Below, piece after piece: positions 1 to 9,039 of a stretch of 64,000 bases of DNA. The notes under the pieces were generated by a model, which did not search any database, was not told the origin of the DNA, and saw only the letters and a program-made list of their open reading frames with translations. The stretch is from the NCBI GenBank assembly GCA_965230535.1, contig OZ246009.1, forward strand, positions 1,798,001 through 1,862,000, given 5' to 3'. The position numbers were made by a program, and so were the translations under genes. The DNA comes from JAUILH01 sp965230535 (GTDB lineage: Bacteria; Bacteroidota; Bacteroidia; Flavobacteriales_D; JAUILH01). Every line of letters starts with the position of its first letter. Position 1 is the stretch's first letter.

Positions 1-690
1 TGGGCTCCAGGATTTCACATAGGTTTCGGAACCATCAAAAACAACCAGCTAACTTATGTTGAAGGCAGAAAACACGGACCATATTTTGGAGTTGGTGTGG
101 ATTTGGCCTATTCCACATTTGAAGCCGGAGAAATCAGGTATTATCTGGATGCCAAGTGGACTATGGACTTGGTTCATAAAGGCGTTGAACTCTTCAAAGG
201 CACTGGTACGGATGCCAGAATAGACTTTACAGGTTTCACATGGCATAAATTAGGAATCAATGTATTTGCAACAGACAATTTGTGTATAGGCGTAGGAGGA
301 AGTTTTGCAGATTACATCATAGACATTCCGCTTTATGCGAATAACAATGGCGACTTTTTTGCGGGAATAACCTGGCAGGAGCCTTCGGGTTGGAATTGGA
401 CTGCAGGACCATGTTTCTTTGCAGACTATGGTATTGGTGATTTTGCAGCCAGTTTAACTACCAGTTATGATTTCACTTACCTCACTCCAAAAATCACGGA
501 TGATTATGAGGCCTTAACGGACAAAATTGATGGCTATAAACCTCCGCACTTTATGTATTTCGATCTTACTATCAACCACGAAACCGGCGTTTATCTATCC
601 ATTAACAGAACCACAATGATCGATAAAGGAGATTTGGGGAATAATATGTCCAGAGGAGAGATTAAAATGGGGTGGAGATGGTGGTTGTAA
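1..690 (+). CDS. Hypothetical beta-rich protein, 5' end outside the window
   Basis: An open frame runs from the first base to a TAA at 688-690 and gives 229 residues, so the true start lies upstream. I do not recognise the family. The visible part is rich in aromatic and glycine residues in alternating patterns (for example GPYFGVGVDLAYS and YIIDIPLYANN) and ends GEIKMGWRWWL. Alternating strands and an aromatic C-terminus are typical of outer-membrane or secreted beta-structured proteins, but no named domain can be assigned and no sorting tail is evident. It ends just before a bidirectional terminator shared with the convergent ankyrin gene. That it is a gene is certain; its role is unknown. 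Confidence 0.7.
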   Translation, partial: WAPGFHIGFGTIKNNQLTYVEGRKHGPYFGVGVDLAYSTFEAGEIRYYLDAKWTMDLVHKGVELFKGTGTDARIDFTGFTWHKLGINVFATDNLCIGVGGSFADYIIDIPLYANNNGDFFAGITWQEPSGWNWTAGPCFFADYGIGDFAASLTTSYDFTYLTPKITDDYEALTDKIDGYKPPHFMYFDLTINHETGVYLSINRTTMIDKGDLGNNMSRGEIKMGWRWWL

Positions 691-732
691 GACCAGAACA
701 AAATTTAAGAAATAAAGCCTGGAATAAAAAAC

Positions 733-770
733 AAAACCTGGTACGCGATTAAATCGTGCACCAGGTTTTT
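733..770. terminator. Bidirectional rho-independent terminator
   Basis: Arms AAAACCTGGT and ACCAGGTTTTT enclose an imperfect inner stem (CGAT/ATCG). There are A and T tracts on the outside. It sits between two convergent genes and can serve both strands. Confidence 0.8.
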
Positions 771-791
771 ACATTTTGTTCGTTTAAGTGA

Positions 792-3488
792 CTACTTGGT
801 AGCTCCTTTAGACTTAAGATAATCCTTTAGCTTTTTGCCATCTGCAACTTTTAGTACAGATTTACCTTTATTGTTTCTTGCATTCACATCTGCTCCCGCA
901 TCAACTAATAATGCACATAAATCTACATTGTTTCTACCAGCATTGGCAGCAATCATTAGTGGTGTTTCTCCTCTGTTGTTCTTCAAGTTAACATCTACAC
1001 CTTGTTGAATCAATGTAGCAGAGATGCTGATATTTGAATTTTTACAAGAGTAGTGCAGTAAATTCTGAGAAGAGTTGTCAATGTGATCTGTCTTGGCACC
1101 ATGATCAAGCAACTTCTTAAACATTTGATCTTTGTTCCCTTTGACAGTCGCTACGACATAATCATTTTTAGTAGCATCAGCGCCTCTGTCGATTAGAATA
1201 TTGAAAACTGCTGTTTTTCCGCTGCTAATCGCGCTCATCATTCCATTATCAGGAGAAGCTCCTTTGTCAATCAAAGCATTCACAACATGAGTATTTCCTG
1301 TTCTGGCTGCACTTTGAATAAGTCCGGCCTTTGAAGCATCAGCTCCTTTATCGAGCATCAATAAAGCAGTTGAAGTCTGATTGCTTGAAATGGCATCAGC
1401 AAGAGCATAATTTGGATCAGCTCCATTTCTTAGAAGAGCAAGAGAAATATTCTCTGTTTTGTTGGTCACAGATGTCTTAATTAGGTTCTTATCAGAAGTT
1501 GGTGCACCTTTTTCAAGAAGAGCCATCACAACTTTTTCATTCTTTTTAGCAACAGCCTTGCTGATCACTGTAGGAGAAGTTACTGCGGCCCCACCATTAA
1601 TTAAAATAAGTGCAATTTCTGTTTGATCATTGTCAATTGCCATTGGTAAAATGCTGGCATCTAAAATCGGCTGAGCACCTTTTCCAAGAGCAGTGTTTAC
1701 CATGTCTTTATTTGAATTAACTACCGCAGCTTTCAATACTTTGTTAGGATCTGCTCCATGTTCCAATAGTAGATTAAGCATAGGAACAGAATTGTGCTTC
1801 ACCACACCATTAATATGCGGATCTGGTTTTGCACCTTTCTGTAAAGCGACTCTTGCTGGTTCGATTTTGTAATTAGGCATTTTCATTTGTCTGCCGTCTT
1901 TACTTTCCGTGCTTGTAGGAATGGCAGCAGAAATGATTCTTTCTGGAGATACATTGTATTTATCGATTAAATCTCTCACCAAATTGAGATCTCTGGCAAC
2001 CGCATGTTCAATCGCAGGAGTTGGTTCGGCACCTTTTTGAAGACATAAACCAATCATTTCATTTTGATTGTATTTAACAGAATATTTCAAAGCTTCAGTT
2101 TTATTGATGCCTTTGTCTAAGCATACTCCGGCAATTTCCTTGTCGTTTCTGGTAGCAGCCTTTTCGTAGACAGCATTGGTTACTTTCACACCTCTGTCTG
2201 TAAGAGTTCTAAAAGTACTGACATCACTTTTATCGGCAAGAATCATCATAGCAGGCTCCATGTTCACCTTGTATTTCGACAAAGCAATTAACATGTCAAA
2301 CCTTTGAGTGTTATTAGATAAGTTGGCTGCATATGTAGCATAGTCGGCTTTAGCAGGATCAAAACCAGGAGCTCTTAGAATGGTCAAAGCTCTTCCATCA
2401 TCTCCCGTATTAATTAAGTAGTGTAATGCCGTTTTTCCTGACTTATCAGTAACGTTAACATCTGCTTGCTTTTGAATAAGTTGACGCAAAATATCGTCGT
2501 TGGTATTCTTGGCAGCAATGATGATTGGGTAATCTCCATTTTTGTTAGCAACGTTCGGACTACAGCCCTTAGCTATGGCTGCACTCACACTTGTAGAGTT
2601 GTTGATCAGGCAAGCTGTGGTTAAAAGTGTATTCCCTGTTTGATCCAGTTTATTAGGATTTGGAACCGTTTTCGTCACAATGCTTCCATTAATCAAAGCC
2701 TTGATTTCTCCATTCAATTCACCATAAACATTGCCTTTATCGTCTACACCAAAAGAATTGGCCGAGAATTGAGCATTGGTCCATGTATTATTTGAGGCGT
2801 CAAGTTTATAGATGGTACCACCTCTTACTTTCATATAGATGTTTCCATCACTTCCCAGGAGTATTTGTTGAGCAAAAGCGCCTTTGGTGTCGATCGTTTT
2901 GTACTCGCCATTACCACTGTACTTCACAAAGACACGTCCACTTGAGGTTACGAAATAAAGATTGTCTGATCTGTCAAATGCAAGGCTCACGGCTGTTTGC
3001 GCTTGAACATCTGTCATAAATGGTTGCCACACATTGTTTTTGGTAGCAATGGTTTTTACTTTGAAAATTCCTTTTTTGGTAGTCCCGTCGGCTTGTTTAA
3101 CGCTACCTACTGCATACTTCATGTTACGGTCTTTTTCTCCAACCGTTACGGCCTTGGCGTTGGTCATACCATACCAGGTAAACCAGGTGGCGTTATTGCT
3201 ATTCCAGGATTTTACTTCACCTTTTGAAGTCGCTATCAAAATGTTTCCGTAAGAACTGTAGGCAGATATTACATCTTCCGGTGTGTCATATTTAATATAA
3301 TTCCAGCCATTAAAGCTGTTGTACAGGCCTTTTCCGTTTGGTCCATCTCCAAAACTCCAGATAAGACCTGAGCCGTTAATGCACATAAAATTTGAGGTAT
3401 AGGGGGCAGTAGTAGATACTTCTTTTTGGCTGTAAGCCGAGCTACAAATAGTAGTTGCAGCTACAATTAGAGTAAGTTTATTTTTCAT
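792..3488 (-). CDS. Secreted beta-propeller-like and ankyrin-repeat protein
   Basis: 898 residues. A signal peptide (MKNKLTLIVAATTICSSAYS) with probable cleavage before Q21 puts it in the periplasm or outside. Residues about 25-280 contain short repeated units with G-x-(I/V)-(W/Y/F)-x-W patterns (GLIWSFGDG, GEVKSWNSNN, GTIYKLDASNNTW), resembling tectonin-type beta-propeller blades. From about residue 285 to the end there are some 16 ankyrin repeats of about 32-35 residues; the last ones (ETPLMIAANAGRNN, ADVNARNNKGKS) are the most canonical and the middle ones are degenerate. Ankyrin stacks bind proteins; the partner is unknown. There is no T9SS tail. A bidirectional terminator follows. The ankyrin call is secure and the propeller call is inference. 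Confidence 0.85.
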   Translation of the reverse strand: MKNKLTLIVAATTICSSAYSQKEVSTTAPYTSNFMCINGSGLIWSFGDGPNGKGLYNSFNGWNYIKYDTPEDVISAYSSYGNILIATSKGEVKSWNSNNATWFTWYGMTNAKAVTVGEKDRNMKYAVGSVKQADGTTKKGIFKVKTIATKNNVWQPFMTDVQAQTAVSLAFDRSDNLYFVTSSGRVFVKYSGNGEYKTIDTKGAFAQQILLGSDGNIYMKVRGGTIYKLDASNNTWTNAQFSANSFGVDDKGNVYGELNGEIKALINGSIVTKTVPNPNKLDQTGNTLLTTACLINNSTSVSAAIAKGCSPNVANKNGDYPIIIAAKNTNDDILRQLIQKQADVNVTDKSGKTALHYLINTGDDGRALTILRAPGFDPAKADYATYAANLSNNTQRFDMLIALSKYKVNMEPAMMILADKSDVSTFRTLTDRGVKVTNAVYEKAATRNDKEIAGVCLDKGINKTEALKYSVKYNQNEMIGLCLQKGAEPTPAIEHAVARDLNLVRDLIDKYNVSPERIISAAIPTSTESKDGRQMKMPNYKIEPARVALQKGAKPDPHINGVVKHNSVPMLNLLLEHGADPNKVLKAAVVNSNKDMVNTALGKGAQPILDASILPMAIDNDQTEIALILINGGAAVTSPTVISKAVAKKNEKVVMALLEKGAPTSDKNLIKTSVTNKTENISLALLRNGADPNYALADAISSNQTSTALLMLDKGADASKAGLIQSAARTGNTHVVNALIDKGASPDNGMMSAISSGKTAVFNILIDRGADATKNDYVVATVKGNKDQMFKKLLDHGAKTDHIDNSSQNLLHYSCKNSNISISATLIQQGVDVNLKNNRGETPLMIAANAGRNNVDLCALLVDAGADVNARNNKGKSVLKVADGKKLKDYLKSKGATK

Positions 3489-3613
3489 GGTCCGTTAATT
3501 TGATCCTCGCTAAAGAAAATATTATGCCAAAATACAAAACTTCCTATTCATGAATGGCTTAAGAAGTAATATTGCCTGTTTTTGATCAATTGTGAACAAT
3601 CTCTGTTGTAAAG

Positions 3614-3629
3614 AATGATTTTAATCATT
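3614..3629. promoter_or_regulatory. 16-bp perfect palindrome upstream of the desaturase
   Basis: AATGATT-TT-AATCATT is a 7-2-7 inverted repeat. It lies just upstream of the expected -33 position of the desaturase promoter (its -7 box is at 3653-3660), so it could be an operator. The regulator is unknown. Confidence 0.4.
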
Positions 3630-3652
3630 TTTTTATGCTGGACTTAATTGCG

Positions 3653-3660
3653 TATTTTTG
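3653..3660 (+). promoter_or_regulatory. Bacteroidota -7 box for the desaturase gene
   Basis: TATTTTTG matches TAnnTTTG exactly, 19 nt before the ATG at 3680. No clear TTG lies at the ideal -33 distance. Confidence 0.5.
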
Positions 3661-3679
3661 CCCAAATTAAATTTTGTAC

Positions 3680-4798
3680 ATGGGTATTCAGGCAGTACGT
3701 TTTAAAAGAGATAACACAACAGATTTTGCTAAGGTTCTAAGAACGAGAGTAAAAGGTTATTTCAAAGAAAAAAATATCTCAAAACATGCGAATTCAAAAA
3801 TGGTGATCAAGACCATCTTTATGATTTCTCTTTATTTCATTCCTTATGGTATCTTCCTTTCCGGAGCTGTTGAAAGCTACTGGGGAATGGTAGGGTTGTA
3901 TCTGATTATGGGGTTGGGACTGGCCGGAATTGGTTTGTCTATCATGCATGATGCCAACCATGGAGCATACTCCAAGAATGAAAAAGTCAATAATTTCATC
4001 GGAAAGATTTTGAACGTAGTAGGTGGGTATGACTTTAACTGGCGTACACAACACAATGTATTGCACCACTCTTTTACAAACATTGAAGGTTACGATGAAG
4101 ACATTGATCCGGGAACAGTTTTAAGGTTCTCTCCACATGCTGAGAGAAAGAAGGCTCATAAGTATCAGCATTACTACGCCTGGTTCTTTTATAGTTTGAT
4201 GACTTTCTTATGGATTACTTTCAAAGATTTCGTTCAGTTGAACAGATATAAAAGAATGGGATTGATTGAAGGCGGTAAGAAAGGATACAGACTACGTATG
4301 CTGGATATGATTCTTTGGAAAGTATTCTATTATGCTTACATGGTGGCCATTCCATTGCTTGTATTGGATATCGACTGGTGGATGATGCCTATCCTTCTAA
4401 TCTCAATGCATTTAGTTGCTGGATTAATTTTGGCTTGTATCTTCCAACCTGCACACGTTGTGCCAGATACACACTTCCCGTTGCCTTCTCAACCAGATAA
4501 TAACATTGAGAATGTTTGGTTTGCACATCAATTGGAAACGACAGCGAACTTTGCTCCAAAGAATAAGGTTTTAAGTTGGTACGTAGGTGGTTTGAACTAT
4601 CAGGTAGAGCATCACTTGTTCCCAAGTATTTGCCATGTGCATTATCCGGAAATTTCCAAGATTGTGGAAAAAACAGCTAAGGAGTTTAATTTACCTTATC
4701 ATTCCTTTGAAACTTTCCGTGGCGCTTTAGTCGCTCATACCAGAATGTTAAGAGACCTTGGTAGATACGATCAGTTGCCTAACGCTACATATATCTAA
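3680..4798 (+). CDS. Membrane fatty acid desaturase (acyl-CoA/lipid type)
   Basis: 372 residues. It is a membrane-bound di-iron desaturase that inserts a double bond into acyl chains of CoA esters or lipids. The three histidine boxes are complete: HDANHG near residue 90, HNVLHH near 125 and QVEHH near 308. The Q in the last box is characteristic of front-end (delta-5/6) and related bacterial desaturases. Hydrophobic stretches near residues 45-90 and 165-260 fit four to six membrane spans. There is no fused cytochrome b5 domain, so an external electron donor is needed. The ATG at 3680 was chosen over an in-frame TTG six bases upstream. The gene is followed after 3 nt by an acetyltransferase gene, so the two are probably co-transcribed. 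The regiospecificity cannot be read from the sequence. Confidence 0.92.
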   Translation: MGIQAVRFKRDNTTDFAKVLRTRVKGYFKEKNISKHANSKMVIKTIFMISLYFIPYGIFLSGAVESYWGMVGLYLIMGLGLAGIGLSIMHDANHGAYSKNEKVNNFIGKILNVVGGYDFNWRTQHNVLHHSFTNIEGYDEDIDPGTVLRFSPHAERKKAHKYQHYYAWFFYSLMTFLWITFKDFVQLNRYKRMGLIEGGKKGYRLRMLDMILWKVFYYAYMVAIPLLVLDIDWWMMPILLISMHLVAGLILACIFQPAHVVPDTHFPLPSQPDNNIENVWFAHQLETTANFAPKNKVLSWYVGGLNYQVEHHLFPSICHVHYPEISKIVEKTAKEFNLPYHSFETFRGALVAHTRMLRDLGRYDQLPNATYI

Positions 4799-4801
4799 AC
4801 A

Positions 4802-5302
4802 ATGATTATCTCGTCGGAACGGTGTTATTTGAGAGAATGGACTGTTGATGACGCCGGATTTCTTTACGAACTTAATTCAGATCCTGAAGTATTGGAATAT
4901 ACAGGGGATGAGGCATTTTCTTCATTAGAATCAGCCCAGGGGTTCATAAAATCTTACACACATTATAAAGACCATGGTTTTGGAAGGTGGCTTGTGTGTT
5001 TAAAAGAAACGGATACACCAATTGGCTTTTGTGGTTTAAGAAAGCACAATGATTATGTAGATCTTGGCTTTCGATTCATGAAAAAGCATTGGGGCAAAGG
5101 CTATGCTACTGAGGTATCAGAGGCCTGCCTTCAATACGGATTTCACGATTTAAATTTAGATTCCATTATTGCCAGAGTCGCCATTGATAACCACGCATCT
5201 ATCCGGGTAATTGAAAAACTGGGCATGAGTTTTTGGAAGGAAGATTTGTGCCATGGACATCAGGCTAATTATTACCGCAGATTTAAAAATCAGTCTTTGT
5301 AA
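4802..5302 (+). CDS. GNAT-family N-acetyltransferase (RimJ/RimL-like)
   Basis: 166 residues, the usual size for a stand-alone GNAT enzyme, which transfers acetyl from acetyl-CoA to an amine. The N-terminus (SERCYLREWTVDDAGFLYEL) is typical of the RimJ/RimL branch. The acetyl-CoA pyrophosphate-binding loop is seen as HWGKGYATE near residue 100, followed by VAIDNHASIRVIEKLGM, the conserved C-terminal segment of the branch. The substrate may be a protein N-terminus or a small amine and cannot be predicted. The gene lies 3 nt after the desaturase stop. Its last 20 bases overlap the 3' end of the convergent truC gene. Confidence 0.9.
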   Translation: MIISSERCYLREWTVDDAGFLYELNSDPEVLEYTGDEAFSSLESAQGFIKSYTHYKDHGFGRWLVCLKETDTPIGFCGLRKHNDYVDLGFRFMKKHWGKGYATEVSEACLQYGFHDLNLDSIIARVAIDNHASIRVIEKLGMSFWKEDLCHGHQANYYRRFKNQSL

Positions 5303-5978
5303 AGTTTAGCGTCTCTGTGCAGTGCATGAAGCTCGATGACAAGGGCGCTCTCAAAGTCATTTTCTTTTTTGTGGCAGGATGCTCAAAAGAAATTTCGCGT
5401 GCATGAAGCATCATGTTTTCAATGCCCCAGTTTTGTTTGAAGAATCTGTTCTGTTTATTGCAGCCATGAGGTCTGTCTCCAATAATAGGATGTCTTAAAT
5501 GATTCAGGTGCTTCCTAAGCTGATGTTGTCTGCCAGTCTTGGGGTATAATCGTACCAGTGAGTAACGGGAAGTAGGGTGAGGCCCCAAAGGAATGTTCAG
5601 TTCTGTCTTCTCCAGGCATTCATAATTGGTAATGGCCTCTTGAAGCTGCCCCTTGTCATTAAGTAAGGGCTTTTCTACAATACCTTCATCATCTATATAT
5701 CCTCTCACTATAGCCAAATACGTTTTTTGAATCAGCCTGTCTTCAAACTGAACTCTAAGTGCGTTTAGTGTATCCTGACAATCGGAAAAAACCATAATGC
5801 CGGATGTTTTCCTGTCTAACCTGTGAACCGGATTTAAAATTCGATCTGTTTGCTTTCGAATAATGTCTACCGCAAACTCTTTGGTGTTTCTAACAAGTTT
5901 AGATCTGTGAATAGCCAGGTTGTTTGGCTTGTTGATGACCACAATTTGATCATCTTCATGAATGACGTCCAGAAACAT
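5283..5978 (-). CDS. truC: tRNA pseudouridine synthase C-like enzyme (RluA family)
   Basis: 231 residues. It isomerises uridine to pseudouridine in RNA; the E. coli homologue TruC modifies U65 of tRNAs. The catalytic motif HRLDRKTSG is present near residue 70, with the aspartate as nucleophile. The C-terminal segment KTGRQHQLRKHLNHLRHPI followed by IGDRPHG is close to the TruC-type signature, as is the N-terminal INKPNNLAIHRS. The start is the ATG at 5978 (MFLDVIHEDDQ), because a longer frame would run into the 3' end of the preceding phosphatase gene, which stops at 5981. The 3' end overlaps the convergent acetyltransferase gene by 20 bases. The exact target could differ within the RluA family. 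Confidence 0.87.
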   Translation of the reverse strand: MFLDVIHEDDQIVVINKPNNLAIHRSKLVRNTKEFAVDIIRKQTDRILNPVHRLDRKTSGIMVFSDCQDTLNALRVQFEDRLIQKTYLAIVRGYIDDEGIVEKPLLNDKGQLQEAITNYECLEKTELNIPLGPHPTSRYSLVRLYPKTGRQHQLRKHLNHLRHPIIGDRPHGCNKQNRFFKQNWGIENMMLHAREISFEHPATKKKMTLRAPLSSSFMHCTETLNFTKTDF

Positions 5979-5980
5979 AT

Positions 5981-8314
5981 TTATACCCTCACACCAATTA
6001 CACACACATCATCTACCTGCTCGAGTTCTCCTCTCCATTCTTCAAAGGAGGCATCTAAAATTGCCATTTGTTCTTCCATTGGTCTGTCAGCCATCGATAT
6101 CAGCAAGTTCTTAAAAGTCTTGTACTTGAATTTTTTGCCTCTTGGTCCACCAAATTGGTCCGCATAGCCATCAGTAAACATGTAAATGCTGTCACCAGGT
6201 TCTAACTGTATTCTATGGCCGGTAAATGGTTTCATGTGTTCATACTTCCCAATAGGTTGCTTATTGGCCTTGATTTCATGAATTTCAGCAGAGCCTTTCT
6301 TTAAAATCCAAAGTGGGTTGTTTGCGCCTGAATATTCAACAATGTTAGTTTCAAGGTCAATGGAGCAAAGAGACATATCCATCCCATCCTTCACTTCTTC
6401 TCCTGAACTGGCCTCAAAAGTCTCAACAACCAACTCTACCATTTTGTCAAGAATTTTAGCAGGATCTCTCAAACCAAATTCTTTCACACATCTTGTTAAA
6501 CTGTTAGACCCAACTACACTTACCATGGCACCCGGGACACCATGACCGGTACAATCAACAGCAGAAATTAACATGTGATTATCCTGAATATCCATCCAGT
6601 AAAAATCTCCTGATACAATGTCCTTGGGTTTAAAAAGAATAAAGCTGTTGCCCAGATGGGCTTTAATGGCTTCCATGGTAGGCAAAATGGCCCTCTGGAG
6701 ACGTTCTGCGTAGTTAATAGAGTCTACAATCTCCTTATTCTTTTCTTCCACCATTTCCTTTTGGAGATTCAGTTCTTCCGTTCTTTCAGCTACTTTGTGC
6801 TCAAGATTCTGGTTGATATCCTGCAGCTCTCCAAACAAGTTCTTAATGGAGATTTGCATTTTCTTAAAACTTAATGCCAAAACGCCAATTTCGTCCTTGC
6901 CTTTAACTTCAATTTCGGCATCCATGTTTCCTTTTGCCAATTGTTTGGCGCCTCCGGTTAGATGTTTCAGTGGTCTTGTAATTCTTTTAGCAACCCAATA
7001 GGAAGTGAGAATGATCAATATGACAATTCCTCCAAATACAAATAGAAGTGTGTTTCTAAGTTCATTGATATGAGAGAAAGCTTCTGCCTCATCAATTTCA
7101 CTCATGATAACCCAGTTAAGTCCGTGAATCTTTAAAGGCTTGTATGAAGACAAAACGGCTACACCACGGTAATCTGCAAAGATCTCAGTATTTGATTTAC
7201 CAGCCAGGGCTGCTTTTGTCCCTTTCGTTTCAACTTTTTGCAGTCCAATAGAACTGTTGAAATTCTTGATTTTTTTAATGGTTTCATCCGGTGTCCCAAT
7301 CTCTTTAATCAACTTGAAATATTCGTCCTCATCTTCAATCAAAAAACGAGATTGATTTCTCAGAGTGTAATCACTTCCCACAATGTAGGTTTCACCACTT
7401 TCTCCTAAACCAACATTTGCCCAGTTTTGCTTGTTGGTCATGATGTTGTTAATCCTGTCGATAGGTAATTGAAATACCAATACACCTACTTTTTTGGCGC
7501 CATCAAAAATAGGGGAGGCGATAAAAGCTGCATGGGCATTATAGGACGGATGGTAGGGCTCGTAATCCTGAATACAAACGAAACTACTTTCGTCAGACTG
7601 ATTTGCTTCAGAGAAAACACGTGCAATGTTGGAGCTTTTAAAGGGACCATCTAGCATGCTGGTGGCAAAATCCACTTCCTTAAAAACAGAATAGACAATA
7701 TTTCCAGTTTCAGAATCGATTAGGAAAATGTCGTAATACCCAAACTTCTCAAGATATTCCCTAATGTATGGGTGGTACTTTCTGTGAAACTGAGTGTAGG
7801 AACTTGAATCGTCCGATCCATCCAACATATGTTTGTTGCCTACTTCCTTAGGGTTACTGGCTATGTAGAGATCCTGTAAAATTCGTGTGTTTTTATTTGG
7901 GGACAGTTCATCTCCAACATTTACATTCTCTGCCTTATTCTTGTTGAGTCTAACCAGATACTCATTTTTGTAATAATTAATGATGTTACCGTCAATTCTG
8001 TCCAGGCCTCCACTGCTCACCTGAAGGTCTTTGTCAACGTCTTTAAAGCCCCGACTGAAATTTTGCATGGCTTCAACAATTGTAGGGTTGCTTGAGAAGG
8101 TTTGAACCTGATCGTTGATATTGGCAAAGTAATCTTCAATCTGACTTGCCTTCATTTCACGAACCGCCGTTAGTCGGTTGAAAGATTCAGTTTCGAGTGA
8201 TTCTTTACCTTCCGAATAAGCCAGGTAGCCAATAACAGATGTAGAGATAAATGCAATGACAAAAAACCAAAGCATCAATCGCGTACCAATTTTCCAATTT
8301 CTAAGCATGAACAT
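5981..8314 (-). CDS. Membrane sensor PP2C phosphatase (dCACHE-HAMP-SpoIIE)
   Basis: 777 residues. A TM segment (about residues 12-33), a large extracytoplasmic region of about 380 residues with double-Cache features, a second TM (about 425-445), a HAMP linker (RITRPLKHLTGGAKQLAKGN), a coiled coil and a C-terminal SpoIIE/PP2C phosphatase domain. The metal-binding aspartates are visible in VSGDFYW, AVDCTGHGVPGA, FTDGYADQFGG and QVDDVCVIGV. The protein should sense a small extracellular ligand and dephosphorylate a Ser/Thr phosphoprotein such as an anti-sigma-factor antagonist, but no such partner is encoded nearby. truC follows after 2 nt, suggesting co-transcription. An alternative ATG lies two codons in, at 8308. 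Confidence 0.9.
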   Translation of the reverse strand: MFMLRNWKIGTRLMLWFFVIAFISTSVIGYLAYSEGKESLETESFNRLTAVREMKASQIEDYFANINDQVQTFSSNPTIVEAMQNFSRGFKDVDKDLQVSSGGLDRIDGNIINYYKNEYLVRLNKNKAENVNVGDELSPNKNTRILQDLYIASNPKEVGNKHMLDGSDDSSSYTQFHRKYHPYIREYLEKFGYYDIFLIDSETGNIVYSVFKEVDFATSMLDGPFKSSNIARVFSEANQSDESSFVCIQDYEPYHPSYNAHAAFIASPIFDGAKKVGVLVFQLPIDRINNIMTNKQNWANVGLGESGETYIVGSDYTLRNQSRFLIEDEDEYFKLIKEIGTPDETIKKIKNFNSSIGLQKVETKGTKAALAGKSNTEIFADYRGVAVLSSYKPLKIHGLNWVIMSEIDEAEAFSHINELRNTLLFVFGGIVILIILTSYWVAKRITRPLKHLTGGAKQLAKGNMDAEIEVKGKDEIGVLALSFKKMQISIKNLFGELQDINQNLEHKVAERTEELNLQKEMVEEKNKEIVDSINYAERLQRAILPTMEAIKAHLGNSFILFKPKDIVSGDFYWMDIQDNHMLISAVDCTGHGVPGAMVSVVGSNSLTRCVKEFGLRDPAKILDKMVELVVETFEASSGEEVKDGMDMSLCSIDLETNIVEYSGANNPLWILKKGSAEIHEIKANKQPIGKYEHMKPFTGHRIQLEPGDSIYMFTDGYADQFGGPRGKKFKYKTFKNLLISMADRPMEEQMAILDASFEEWRGELEQVDDVCVIGVRV

Positions 8315-8382
8315 GCAAAATAAACCTTTTTTCGTGTTTTACTTAATTATTTGAATCACATTATATAAGAGACATAATTACG

Positions 8383-8390
8383 TATTTTTG
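8383..8390 (+). promoter_or_regulatory. -7 box immediately before a start codon (possible leaderless mRNA)
   Basis: TATTTTTG fits TAnnTTTG exactly and lies only 4 nt before the ATG at 8395. A transcript starting at the usual distance would have almost no leader. No good -33 TTG is seen at 19 nt. Confidence 0.5.
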
Positions 8391-8394
8391 TGGT

Positions 8395-9039
8395 ATGAAA
8401 ATTATATTGATCACTACAACAATGTTTATCCTCACTTTATTCACTGCCTGCACAAGTGGAAAGGAAGGTTCTGAGTCAGGAGAAAAAGGTGGTACCGAAA
8501 CAACGGATAATGAAAGCCCAAAGGGAGATGCCGGTTCTGATGACTGGATTATGGGACAGTTAAGGGAGAAATACCCGGAAATATCAGATGATGACGTCTG
8601 CATTGTGAGGCCTCAGAGTTTTAACAATGTGGCTTTGGTTGGCATGTTTGCTCATGACCGTGGTTGTGGAGGAAGTTTGGCATATTTTGGAGGTGAAAAA
8701 GGAGACATCAGAGGTCTTGCTCCAAAAATTCTAAACGATAACGGATGGTCAGATAGAAATAAAAGATCAGAACTGGCTTTGAACTATACGAAACAAGTGA
8801 TTCAGGTTTGGGATGGTTTGATGGAAGAATCAACTGAGAATTTTGACAGTCATGGAGAGTTTCAGTTTTCTGAACCTTTGAGTACTGTTGAAGATGGAGA
8901 AGTGACAGTTACATGTTGGGTAAAGGCACCAGCAGGCATGCTTAAGGCAGATAATTTTTATCATTTAACGGTTGTTTATAGTGGAGACGGAGAAGTGCTG
9001 AGTAAGGATATTACCAATCGGTTTTCCGTTGAGTATTGA
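8395..9039 (+). CDS. Hypothetical lipoprotein
   Basis: 214 residues. A lipoprotein signal peptide ends in the lipobox LFTAC (C19), followed by a charged low-complexity linker (residues 20-50). The folded part contains YPEISDDDVCIVRPQSFNN, a DRGCGGSLAYFGG segment and a C-terminal region of about 100 residues rich in beta strands (EFQFSEPLSTVEDGEVTV), which could be an immunoglobulin-like fold. I do not recognise the family. The stop codon overlaps the TTG start of the downstream histidine kinase by 3 bases, so the pair is translationally coupled; the lipoprotein may be an accessory or sensory partner of the kinase, which is inference. A -7 box sits 4 nt upstream of the start. Confidence 0.75.
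   Translation: MKIILITTTMFILTLFTACTSGKEGSESGEKGGTETTDNESPKGDAGSDDWIMGQLREKYPEISDDDVCIVRPQSFNNVALVGMFAHDRGCGGSLAYFGGEKGDIRGLAPKILNDNGWSDRNKRSELALNYTKQVIQVWDGLMEESTENFDSHGEFQFSEPLSTVEDGEVTVTCWVKAPAGMLKADNFYHLTVVYSGDGEVLSKDITNRFSVEY

Noticed and set aside
97..690. ATG-like start at 97 for the first gene
   Set aside because: The frame is open to the window edge and the upstream residues match the composition of the protein, so the start lies outside.
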